From NCBI GenBank assembly GCA_903958285.1, contig CAJBSR010000237.1, forward strand, positions 1 through 12,671: 12,671 nucleotides of DNA, read 5' to 3'. This document shows positions 6,951-12,671 of the stretch, one piece after another; the first letter of the stretch is position 1; each line of letters begins with the position of its first letter. A program made the translations under genes and the position numbers. Below the pieces are notes generated by a model, which worked only from the letters and a program-made list of their open reading frames with translations, had not been told where the DNA came from and ran no database searches. The DNA comes from an uncultured Sphingomonadales bacterium. GTDB lineage: Bacteria; Pseudomonadota; Alphaproteobacteria; Sphingomonadales; Sphingomonadaceae.

Positions 6951-8675
6951 TCACTCAAACGGCAACCCCGCTGGCTTGCCATCAACATAGACCTGCCGCC
7001 TGCGGACCTCACGAATCTCAACCTTGCCCGCCCTGATCGCGTCGGACTCTGCCTTTTTGATCGTCGCCCAGTTGCCGGTCGGCGGCGCATTGTCATTCGC
7101 GCGGGTCCAGTCACCCTTCGCCGCCTGCGTGAAACGGTAAACCTCGACGCTGCAACCTTCGCAAGGCTTGGTGATGGCAACAGCCTCTGCCTGCCCCGGC
7201 CCATAGAAAAGCACGCAATTGCCTTGTGTTTCGCACGATCCAAATTGGGAGATGAGCACGATCAAGTCACGCGGCAGCGGGACGGCCTTTGGCATGATGG
7301 TGATATTGCGGGCAACACCATCCGCGCGGCTGACGGCCTGTTGTTGGGATTGTGCTTCCCACCTGTTGTCCAATTTCAGCGCCTTGGCCGCCGCCTTGCG
7401 GATGTCTGGCGTCTTGCCCGTTTTGGACAACTGCTCCAGCGCGGCAACGCCCGATTTCCCGAATTCGAATTTGAGCGACGCCCAATCGAACTTATCGACA
7501 CTCACCTGCCCGCTTTCCAGCCGCGCCAACTGGCTGCGCGTGGACCATGCGCCGAAATTGATAAGCGGCGTCGCAAGGATGAACGCCAATAGGCAGAGCA
7601 ATGCCGCGAGTTGCAGGTTCAGAGGACGGACGGCATCAAACCAGCCCAACCGCCTGCGGACGATGACCCATAGATAACCCGCGCCATAGGCCAATGCGAT
7701 GGCGACAAAAACGATCGCCCAGAGACGTTCCGGCGTCAGTCCATATTGCCCGATGCGCAGGCCGGTGGAGATGGCAGCGATAATCGCCAGCGGGAGCATC
7801 GCCACCCCCAATGCTGCTGCACCCCAGCGCAAGACAGCCATTTGGGCTTCATCAGCCTTGGAGTCTCCGATGGCTGCGTTTGACAGGATCAACGCCCCGA
7901 CGATGCAGGAGAGCAGGATCGGCGTGGTGGACTTGGTCGCATCCCACAGTGCCCCCAGTCCGGCGAAAGGGAGCGCAAGCAGGAAGATGATGAGCGCGAA
8001 ACCGAGAACGGGCGCGAGCACGGAAAGGACCCGGCGCACCACAGTCTGCAACGTGATCAGCAGACTCTCCCGATCACGCAGCAAGCCGGATGCCGCGCCA
8101 AAGGCGCCGCCCATCAGCATCGCGACGAACCAGCTTTCCTCCATCGCCGTGCGCACCAGCTTTATGCCAATGAGTGAGAAAAGTTCTGCAAGTAATTGAC
8201 CTAAAAGGAAAACAATTCCTGCAAACAGCCAACAGGCGAACCACAAAAGCGTGTTCATCCAGGCCCGGTCATGCACACGCGGATAGGCGAGAGACGAGAG
8301 GCGTGGTGGCTTTGGCTGGCCCGCATCGCACCAGCCCTGAAAGAGGGGCGCAGCAATGACCACCGTGAGGACGGCACAGAGCAGCGTCCACCCCTCTCCC
8401 CGATCAAGTTCTGAAAAGCCGCCGTTCAGATAGACAGTCGTTCCGACCAGCAGGGCCGCAAAAGCCGCAAAAGCAGCCGACAGTCGGATCCTGTCCCGAT
8501 CGAGCGTGAAAGCAAAGGCAACCCCGCCTGTCATAAGCGCAGCAGCAAGCCCGGGGCGCAGGACATCGTCCATCTTGCCGTCCGCCAGTTGCTGGATCGC
8601 CAATCCAACAAGCGCGCCCAATATCGCGACGGCCCAGTTCCGCTCCGGCCAATCTTGTGCGCTCGACTCGGTCAT
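6951..8675 (-). CDS. DUF4153 domain-containing polytopic membrane protein
   Basis: The protein has 574 residues from the ATG at 8675, chosen for its near-perfect AGGAGG at 6 bases; a longer in-frame start at 8729 would overlap that site. About eleven hydrophobic segments span residues 12-380, with a DUF4153-like region around FLLALPFAGLGALWDATKS and CIVGALILSNAAIGD. The last 190 or so residues are soluble. They contain a Lys/Ala-rich helical stretch (KTGKTPDIRKAAAKAL) and a domain with four cysteines at 481, 487, 505 and 508 (SCETQGNCVLF and KPCEGCSVEV). Such residues could form disulfides in the periplasm or bind a metal. The function of the family is unknown and no catalytic motif is recognised. 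It is divergent from the DUF3089 gene, and its transcript may continue into the transaldolase-xerC pair. Confidence 0.82.
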   Translation of the reverse strand: MTESSAQDWPERNWAVAILGALVGLAIQQLADGKMDDVLRPGLAAALMTGGVAFAFTLDRDRIRLSAAFAAFAALLVGTTVYLNGGFSELDRGEGWTLLCAVLTVVIAAPLFQGWCDAGQPKPPRLSSLAYPRVHDRAWMNTLLWFACWLFAGIVFLLGQLLAELFSLIGIKLVRTAMEESWFVAMLMGGAFGAASGLLRDRESLLITLQTVVRRVLSVLAPVLGFALIIFLLALPFAGLGALWDATKSTTPILLSCIVGALILSNAAIGDSKADEAQMAVLRWGAAALGVAMLPLAIIAAISTGLRIGQYGLTPERLWAIVFVAIALAYGAGYLWVIVRRRLGWFDAVRPLNLQLAALLCLLAFILATPLINFGAWSTRSQLARLESGQVSVDKFDWASLKFEFGKSGVAALEQLSKTGKTPDIRKAAAKALKLDNRWEAQSQQQAVSRADGVARNITIMPKAVPLPRDLIVLISQFGSCETQGNCVLFYGPGQAEAVAITKPCEGCSVEVYRFTQAAKGDWTRANDNAPPTGNWATIKKAESDAIRAGKVEIREVRRRQVYVDGKPAGLPFE

Positions 8676-8681
8676 GCCCAC

Positions 8682-8687
8682 CCTCCT
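8682..8687 (-). promoter_or_regulatory. Consensus Shine-Dalgarno site of the DUF4153 gene
   Basis: On the minus strand AGGAGG lies 6 bases before the ATG at 8675. This is the strongest ribosome-binding site in the window and decides the start. Confidence 0.7.
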
Positions 8688-8710
8688 CATTCTCGCAGCC
8701 CAGCTTATGC

Positions 8711-8724
8711 CGCTGGCGCCAGCG
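8711..8724. promoter_or_regulatory. Perfect 14-bp palindrome in divergent promoter region
   Basis: CGCTGGCGCCAGCG is an uninterrupted dyad in the 115-bp gap between the divergent DUF4153 and DUF3089 genes. The position suits an operator for a dimeric regulator acting on one or both genes. No regulator gene is adjacent, and G+C-rich palindromes of this size can occur by chance, so this is an inference from placement and symmetry. I see no convincing -35/-10 pair on either strand here. Confidence 0.35.
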
Positions 8725-8790
8725 CACAAGCATGGCTTGCATCATTCCTGTGCCCCATGCAGTAAGGCGCCTTCATTTCCGGAGCAGCTT

Positions 8791-9900
8791 GTGGCGCGTA
8801 AATTCCTCTATGTTATTGCCGGGATTATCGTTCTCGTCCTCCTCGTGCTCTTGGCGTTGAGGCTCTTCGGCGCGCAGTTATCGCGCATCGCTTTTGTGCC
8901 GGGGGAAGCCTTTAAGGATCAGCCCGCCCTCGCTGCCGATGCTTATGCATCGCCAAAAATGTGGATCGCGCGGCCGGACATCGCCAGCAATCCAGCCCAA
9001 TGGATCCCGACAGGTGCTCCAAAGAACATTTCACAAGGAAATGATATTACAGTCTTTTTTGTCCACCCGACGAGCTACATGTCCAACGACCATTGGAATG
9101 CGCCGCTCGACAACACCGAAGCCAATGAAACGGCAATTCAGTTCGTCCGTGGGCAGGCCAGCGCCTTCAACAGTGCGCCCAACATCTGGGCGCCGCGCTA
9201 CCGGCAGGCCGCCTTCGGTGCGTTTCTGACGGATCAGCCTGAAGCCGCAAAGGCCTTAGCGCTCGCCTATCGCGACGTTCTGATGGCCTTTGATGCCTTT
9301 GTCGCTGCGCAAAAGCCGGACACGCCCATCCTTCTTGCCGGACACAGCCAGGGCGCGCTGCACCTGATGCATCTGATGCAGGATCGGGTCGTTGGCAAAC
9401 CCCTCTCAAAGCGCATTGTCGCCGCGTATGCTGTGGGGTGGCCCATCTCGATCAAGGCAGACCTGCCCGCACTTGGTTTGCCGGCCTGCACCAAGCCCGA
9501 TCAGACCGGCTGTGTGCTAAGCTGGCAGAGCTATGCCGAGCCCGCCGACTATAAGGACATCGCCGCGCAGCAAGATCGCCAAACGGGCCTGACCGGAAAG
9601 ACGCGTGGGGATGCCTATCTGTGCACCAACCCGCTTACCGGCGGCGCGAGGCCGGATGCACCGGCGACTGCGAATCTTGGGACGCTCAAGATCGGCGCAG
9701 ACCTCAAACCCGGCGAGATGGTGGCCGGAGGCGCTCCTGCTCGCTGCGATGCCAAAGGCTATCTGCTGATCGGCGAAGGGCCGGACCTTGGGCCCTATGT
9801 TCTGCCCGGCAACAACTACCATGTGTACGACTATAGCCTGTTCTGGGCCAATGTCCGGGCGGATGCCGCGCGGCGCATGGCGGCGTTTTCAGCCAAGTGA
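8791..9900 (+). CDS. DUF3089 domain-containing alpha/beta-hydrolase-like protein, membrane-anchored
   Basis: The protein has 369 residues from a GTG at 8791, supported by GGAG 6 bases upstream; the longer open frame back to 8506 is antisense to the DUF4153 gene. An N-terminal hydrophobic segment (residues 5-25, [20 protein letters not shown]) acts as a membrane anchor or uncleaved signal. The rest lies probably in the periplasm. [17 protein letters not shown] (89-105), the nucleophile elbow AGHSQG with Ser186, and a late conserved [13 protein letters not shown] segment (His344) match DUF3089, an alpha/beta-hydrolase-like family. Four cysteines (233, 241, 278, 319) could form disulfides. The substrate is unknown; an esterase or lipase-like role is inferred from the serine elbow only. 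Its stop overlaps the ruvX start (GTGA), so the two genes are co-translated. Confidence 0.85.
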   Translation: MARKFLYVIAGIIVLVLLVLLALRLFGAQLSRIAFVPGEAFKDQPALAADAYASPKMWIARPDIASNPAQWIPTGAPKNISQGNDITVFFVHPTSYMSNDHWNAPLDNTEANETAIQFVRGQASAFNSAPNIWAPRYRQAAFGAFLTDQPEAAKALALAYRDVLMAFDAFVAAQKPDTPILLAGHSQGALHLMHLMQDRVVGKPLSKRIVAAYAVGWPISIKADLPALGLPACTKPDQTGCVLSWQSYAEPADYKDIAAQQDRQTGLTGKTRGDAYLCTNPLTGGARPDAPATANLGTLKIGADLKPGEMVAGGAPARCDAKGYLLIGEGPDLGPYVLPGNNYHVYDYSLFWANVRADAARRMAAFSAK

Positions 9901-10370
9901 TTACCGCCACCCCCCTCGATTATCGTGCGGCCCTGCCCGAAGGTGGCCGCCTGATCGGCCTCGACGTCGGCACACAGACAATTGGCACGGCGCTGTGCGA
10001 TGCCGGGTGGACCATCGCGACACCTGCAGACCTCATCCGCCGCGCCAAGTTCTCCGTCGACCGGGCCAAGCTGCGTGACCTTATTGCGGCCCAATCCGTC
10101 AAGGGCATCGTCATGGGCCTACCGCTCAATCTCGACGGGACGGACAGTCCACGCACCCAATCCACGCGTGCCTTCGCCCGCAATATGGAAGACCTCGGCC
10201 TGCCCATCCTGCTCTGGGATGAGCGCTGGTCCACGCAAGCCGTGGAGCGGGCGATGATTGATGCGGACCTGTCGCGCGCCAAACGGGCCGAGCGGGTCGA
10301 CTCAGCGGCGGCCGCTTATATTCTGCAAGGGGCCATTGATGCACTCGCCATGGGCGGTTTGCTGGGATGA
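9897..10370 (+). CDS. ruvX: Putative pre-16S rRNA nuclease / Holliday junction resolvase RuvX (YqgF)
   Basis: The 157-residue protein has the RNase H-like YqgF fold. [15 protein letters not shown] carries the first catalytic Asp (D23), [15 protein letters not shown] (73-87) is the family loop, [13 protein letters not shown] has D108 and E109, and [12 protein letters not shown] supplies D135. YqgF processes the 5' end of 16S rRNA in E. coli, and other members cleave Holliday junctions. The start is a GTG overlapping the DUF3089 stop as GTGA with no Shine-Dalgarno of its own, implying translation by reinitiation. The N-terminus carries about 18 residues before the first strand, longer than many homologues. 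A 56-bp gap separates it from pyrB. Confidence 0.93.
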   Translation: MITATPLDYRAALPEGGRLIGLDVGTQTIGTALCDAGWTIATPADLIRRAKFSVDRAKLRDLIAAQSVKGIVMGLPLNLDGTDSPRTQSTRAFARNMEDLGLPILLWDERWSTQAVERAMIDADLSRAKRAERVDSAAAAYILQGAIDALAMGGLLG

Positions 10371-10403
10371 TCAGGTCTTAGGCAACGCTTGAACCTGCGG
10401 CAT

Positions 10404-10418
10404 ATCCCGTCTAGGGAT
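10404..10418 (+). promoter_or_regulatory. Small hairpin over the pyrB ribosome-binding site
   Basis: ATCCC (10404-10408) and GGGAT (10414-10418) form a 5-bp stem with a GTCTA loop. The right arm holds most of AGGGA (10413-10417), the likely pyrB Shine-Dalgarno site 9 bases before the ATG. Folding could hide the site. I see no leader peptide or T-rich attenuator, and a 5-bp stem is weak evidence. Confidence 0.3.
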
Positions 10419-10426
10419 GGGCTTTA

Positions 10427-11371
10427 ATGACATCACCGCTTTTCCCGCACCGGCATCTGCTCGGTATCGCCGGCCTTCAGCCGCATGAAATCCTCTATTT
10501 TCTTGATGAAGCCGAACAATGGGTCACGCTCAACCGTTCGCTCACCAAGCATGATGACCGGCTGGCTGGCCTCACCCAAATCAACGCCTTTTTCGAAAAT
10601 TCGACGCGCACCTTGCTGTCGTTCGAGATTGCCGGAAAGCGCCTCGGCGCCGACGTCGTCAACATGCACGCAGCGACGTCCAGCATGAAAAAGGGCGAAA
10701 CACTGATCGACACCGCGATCACGCTCAACGCCATGCGGGCCGACGTGATCGTCATCCGTCATGCCTCTTCAGGCGCGGTCGCGCTGATTGCCGACAAGGT
10801 AGACTGCCCCGTGCTCAACGCAGGCGACGGACGCCACGAACACCCGACACAGGCGCTGCTCGATGCGCTGACGATCCGTCGCCGCAAGGGCAATTTTCAA
10901 GGCCTTAAGGTCGCGATCTGCGGCGATGTCCTTCACAGTCGCGTCGCACGATCCAACATTTTGGCGCTTACTTCACTTGCCGCCGACGTCCGCGTCGTCG
11001 CTCCGGCCACGCTGATGCCGCCGGCGATTGAGCAGATGGGCGTCACTCCCTTTACCGATATGGATGAAGGCATTGCCGACGCCGATGTCGTGATGATGCT
11101 ACGCCTGCAAACCGAGCGAATGGAGGGCGGCTTCGTCCCCTCGCTGCGCGAATATCATGCGCTCTACGGCCTGACTTATGAGCGGTTGAAACGCGCGAAA
11201 CCTGACGCACTCGTCATGCACCCCGGCCCGATGAACCGCGGCGTCGAAATTGCCAGCGATGTGGCCGACGACGTCAACCGCTCGGTCATTGCGGAGCAGG
11301 TTGAAATGGGGGTTGCCGTGCGCATGGCCTGCCTTGACGTGCTGACGCGCAGCCGGAGGGGTGTGGCATGA
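10427..11371 (+). CDS. pyrB: Aspartate carbamoyltransferase catalytic subunit
   Basis: The 314-residue enzyme condenses carbamoyl phosphate with aspartate in the committed step of pyrimidine synthesis. Carbamoyl-phosphate motif [13 protein letters not shown] holds S59-T60-R61-T62; SMKKGET provides the lysine loop (K89), IRHASSG R111, [19 protein letters not shown]139 and Q142, and [13 protein letters not shown] the C-terminal loop (H265-P268). Style matches the class A enzymes of Pseudomonas (NGGDGRH...[23 protein letters not shown]). It is about 20 residues shorter than the Pseudomonas chain at the ends, where effector binding has been placed. No pyrI is present. It overlaps the downstream pyrC' by 4 bases, so the two subunits are probably made in matched amounts. 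Confidence 0.96.
   Translation: MTSPLFPHRHLLGIAGLQPHEILYFLDEAEQWVTLNRSLTKHDDRLAGLTQINAFFENSTRTLLSFEIAGKRLGADVVNMHAATSSMKKGETLIDTAITLNAMRADVIVIRHASSGAVALIADKVDCPVLNAGDGRHEHPTQALLDALTIRRRKGNFQGLKVAICGDVLHSRVARSNILALTSLAADVRVVAPATLMPPAIEQMGVTPFTDMDEGIADADVVMMLRLQTERMEGGFVPSLREYHALYGLTYERLKRAKPDALVMHPGPMNRGVEIASDVADDVNRSVIAEQVEMGVAVRMACLDVLTRSRRGVA
11355..11361 (+). promoter_or_regulatory. Shine-Dalgarno site of pyrC' inside the pyrB 3' end
   Basis: GGAGGGG lies 6 bases before the pyrC' ATG at 11368, within the last codons of pyrB. With the ATGA overlap it supports both the start choice and coupled synthesis. Confidence 0.6.
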
Positions 11372-12576
11372 AGACAATGATCGCCATCATCAACGCCCAT
11401 CTCGTCGGCGGAAAAGGCACCCTCCTGCTGGACGGAGACCGGATTGCGGCCATCGGCGGCGAAGTACCCGCCGGAGCGGAGATCCTAGATGCCAAAGGCG
11501 CGCATGTCGCCCCCGGCATTGTCGATCTTGGCGTCTTCTCAGTCGATAAGCGTGCCTGCATTGCAGGCGGCATCACCCGCATTGCGCTGATGCCGGATCA
11601 AAAGCCGGTGCTGGATGAACCCGGCATCGTCCAGCGCGCCGCCCTTGCAGCCAAGCCCGATCTTTGGGTTCACCCGCTGGCTGCGGCCACACGCGGCCTC
11701 GCAGGCGTCGAACTCGGCGAATATGCCATGATGCGCAAGGCGGGGGCCAAGGCGGTCTCCACCGGTCGCGGCTGGGTGGCGGATTCAGGCGTCATGCACA
11801 AAGTGCTGACGTACGCCGCGTCGCTTGGCCTGACGGTCATAACTCATGCCGAAGACGCCGGGCTAGCCGCAGGCGCTGTCGCCACGGCGAGTGAGACATC
11901 GACCCGTCTGGGCCTATCCAGCGCGCCCGCTGAGGCTGAAGCGATTGCGATTGCGCGTGACTTGATGCTCGCCGAACTGACCGGCGCTCGGCTGCATTTC
12001 CGGACGGTGACGACAGCCAAGGGGCTAGACCTGATCCGCAGTGCCAAGGCCCGCGGGCTGGCGATCAGCTGCGGCATCTCGCCCACCCACCTTTTCCTGT
12101 CCGAAGTCGCGATTAATGACTTCCGCACCTTTGCACGGCTCTCCCCGCCGCTGCGGGCCGAAGCGGACCGGCGCGCCTGCATTGAGGCTGTTCGGGACGG
12201 GACCATTGACGTGATCGGCTCTGCGCACGACCCGCGTGGCCCGGAGGTCAAGCGCCTGCCCTTTGCCGACGCAGACCCCGGCGCCGCTGGGGCAGAGACG
12301 CTGCTCGCCCTATCGCTAGGGCTGGTGCGTGATGGTGTTGTGTCCGTGGAACGGCTGTTTGAACTGCTGTCGCTCAACCCGTCCCGCCTGCTTGGCGTGG
12401 ACAGTGGCCGGCTCGAAGTAGGCGCGCCTGCCGACCTCGTCTTCTTCGATATGGGCAGCCCCTGGCAGATCGATGCGGCAAAGTTCGTCGGGCAGGCTGG
12501 CAATACCCCGTTTGACAAGCTGCCCGTGCAGGGCCGTGTCCTTAAAACGATGAAGGGCGGCCGGGACCTGTCCTGA
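11368..12576 (+). CDS. pyrC': Dihydroorotase-like protein, probably non-catalytic (PyrC'/PyrX type)
   Basis: The 402-residue protein has the amidohydrolase fold of type I dihydroorotases: an N-terminal beta part, VAPGIVDLG (47-55), [18 protein letters not shown] (66-83), THAEDAG (159-165), [28 protein letters not shown] (334-361). Most metal-site residues are missing. The DxHxH metal motif reads DLGVF (53-57). The second His motif (HVST) reads TVTT (213-216). The TDHAPH catalytic Asp motif reads GSAHDPR (284-290). Asp of the FSDDG bridge reads STGRG. Only H160 remains. In Pseudomonas such an inactive homologue, also overlapping pyrB by 4 bp, is needed to assemble active aspartate carbamoyltransferase. 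The same structural role is inferred here, and a separate active pyrC must exist elsewhere. Confidence 0.9.
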   Translation: MKTMIAIINAHLVGGKGTLLLDGDRIAAIGGEVPAGAEILDAKGAHVAPGIVDLGVFSVDKRACIAGGITRIALMPDQKPVLDEPGIVQRAALAAKPDLWVHPLAAATRGLAGVELGEYAMMRKAGAKAVSTGRGWVADSGVMHKVLTYAASLGLTVITHAEDAGLAAGAVATASETSTRLGLSSAPAEAEAIAIARDLMLAELTGARLHFRTVTTAKGLDLIRSAKARGLAISCGISPTHLFLSEVAINDFRTFARLSPPLRAEADRRACIEAVRDGTIDVIGSAHDPRGPEVKRLPFADADPGAAGAETLLALSLGLVRDGVVSVERLFELLSLNPSRLLGVDSGRLEVGAPADLVFFDMGSPWQIDAAKFVGQAGNTPFDKLPVQGRVLKTMKGGRDLS

Positions 12577-12582
12577 CCGCCC
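12555..12582 (+). terminator. Stem-loop at the end of pyrC'
   Basis: GGGCGG (12555-12560) pairs with CCGCCC (12577-12582), and inside it GGAC pairs with GTCC (12564-12567 with 12570-12573). The stop codon lies inside the right arm. No T tract follows, so it may protect the mRNA 3' end and not terminate by itself. Confidence 0.35.
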
Positions 12583-12615
12583 TACCCCGTGTGTGACGTG
12601 GGGATATCGATAGGG
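12580..12615. terminator. Candidate bidirectional hairpin between pyrC' and the converging gene
   Basis: CCCTA (12580-12584) pairs with TAGGG (12611-12615), and inner CCCC (12585-12588) with GGGG (12600-12603), with ATATCGA as an asymmetric bulge. It is followed by TTTAG on the plus strand. It sits in the 40-bp gap between two converging genes, where a shared terminator is expected. The stem is interrupted and overlaps the preceding stem-loop, so the two structures would compete. Confidence 0.3.
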
Positions 12616-12616
12616 T

Positions 12617-12671
12617 TTAGCGAGAGGCCAACTGCTGGCCCTTCTTGCTGCCATTGGCCGCCCAGCGGACG
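12617..12671 (-). CDS. C-terminal fragment of an unidentified protein (partial)
   Basis: Reading the minus strand from the window edge gives an open frame ending VRWAANGSKKGQQLASR then TAA at 12617-12619. It is only 17 residues and no family is recognisable. The gene call rests on the open frame, the position just beyond a candidate bidirectional hairpin, and the 40-bp gap to pyrC'. It might be a chance frame. Confidence 0.35.
   Translation of the reverse strand, partial: VRWAANGSKKGQQLASR

Noticed and set aside
8160..8230. Locally A+T-richer patch inside the DUF4153 gene, considered as an insertion scar or internal promoter
   Set aside because: The reading frame continues through a membrane segment (GIVFLLGQLLAELFSLIG), which explains the codon composition; no repeats flank it.
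8506..8790. In-frame upstream extension of the DUF3089 gene
   Set aside because: It crosses the start of the divergent DUF4153 gene and encodes a Ser/Pro/Ala-rich stretch. The GTG at 8791 has a ribosome-binding site and precedes a clean membrane anchor.
11844..12518. Long minus-strand open frame (224 codons) opposite pyrC'
   Set aside because: It is a shadow of a high-G+C gene. Its composition is low-complexity (Ser, Arg, Ala rich), it has no recognisable domain, and the plus-strand protein shows clear family motifs throughout.
1..12671. CRISPR array, tRNA/rRNA genes, insertion sequences, toxin-antitoxin or defence modules
   Set aside because: None found. There are no regularly spaced direct repeats, no tRNA-like cloverleaf was noticed, and every larger gene belongs to a core or known uncharacterised family.

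Overview
The window looks like a chromosomal housekeeping segment from an alphaproteobacterium of the order Sphingomonadales. The G+C content is high and coding is dense. Typical traits are an ancestral LppC-like lipoprotein, DUF4153 and DUF3089 proteins, and a class A-type aspartate carbamoyltransferase paired with a degenerate dihydroorotase. The TGAGC-TTGTCGAAG inverted repeat is also common in these genomes. The taxon is inferred from protein style and gene content, not from a marker gene.

Layout, left to right. At 1-1088 (+) is hemW, cut at its 5' end. It converges on a lipoprotein of the LppC/LpoA periplasmic-binding family (1223-2407, -), with a palindromic repeat between them. Head to head with that lipoprotein, only 12 bp away, begins a tight + operon: rsmI (16S rRNA 2'-O-methyltransferase), yraN, gshB (glutathione synthetase) and a DedA-family membrane protein (2420-5202). 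A second copy of the same repeat follows. Then come three minus-strand genes, read right to left: a DUF4153 membrane protein (8675-6951), a small transaldolase (6839-6186) and a XerC-like tyrosine recombinase that overlaps the transaldolase stop codon (6189-5314).

At about 8.7 kb is a 115-bp divergent promoter region with a perfect 14-bp palindrome. From it a + strand run reads DUF3089 serine-hydrolase-like protein, ruvX (overlapping by 4 bp), then pyrB and pyrC' (also overlapping by 4 bp). The last 55 bases hold the C-terminal end of an unidentified minus-strand gene.

How the genes work together. pyrB and pyrC' are most likely two subunits of one aspartate carbamoyltransferase complex, in which the dihydroorotase-like partner is structural and has lost its metal site. 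The other genes are general maintenance functions (heme chaperone, ribosome modification, glutathione, membrane homeostasis, chromosome dimer resolution, RNA/DNA processing), joined mainly by compact, translationally coupled organisation.

No phage, plasmid, CRISPR, tRNA/rRNA, toxin-antitoxin or defence locus is visible, and I see no convincing undescribed multi-gene system. The points most worth a second look are the dead dihydroorotase, the paired repeats at convergent gene ends, the very tight lppC/rsmI head-to-head arrangement, and the unusual cysteine-bearing C-terminal domain of the DUF4153 protein.
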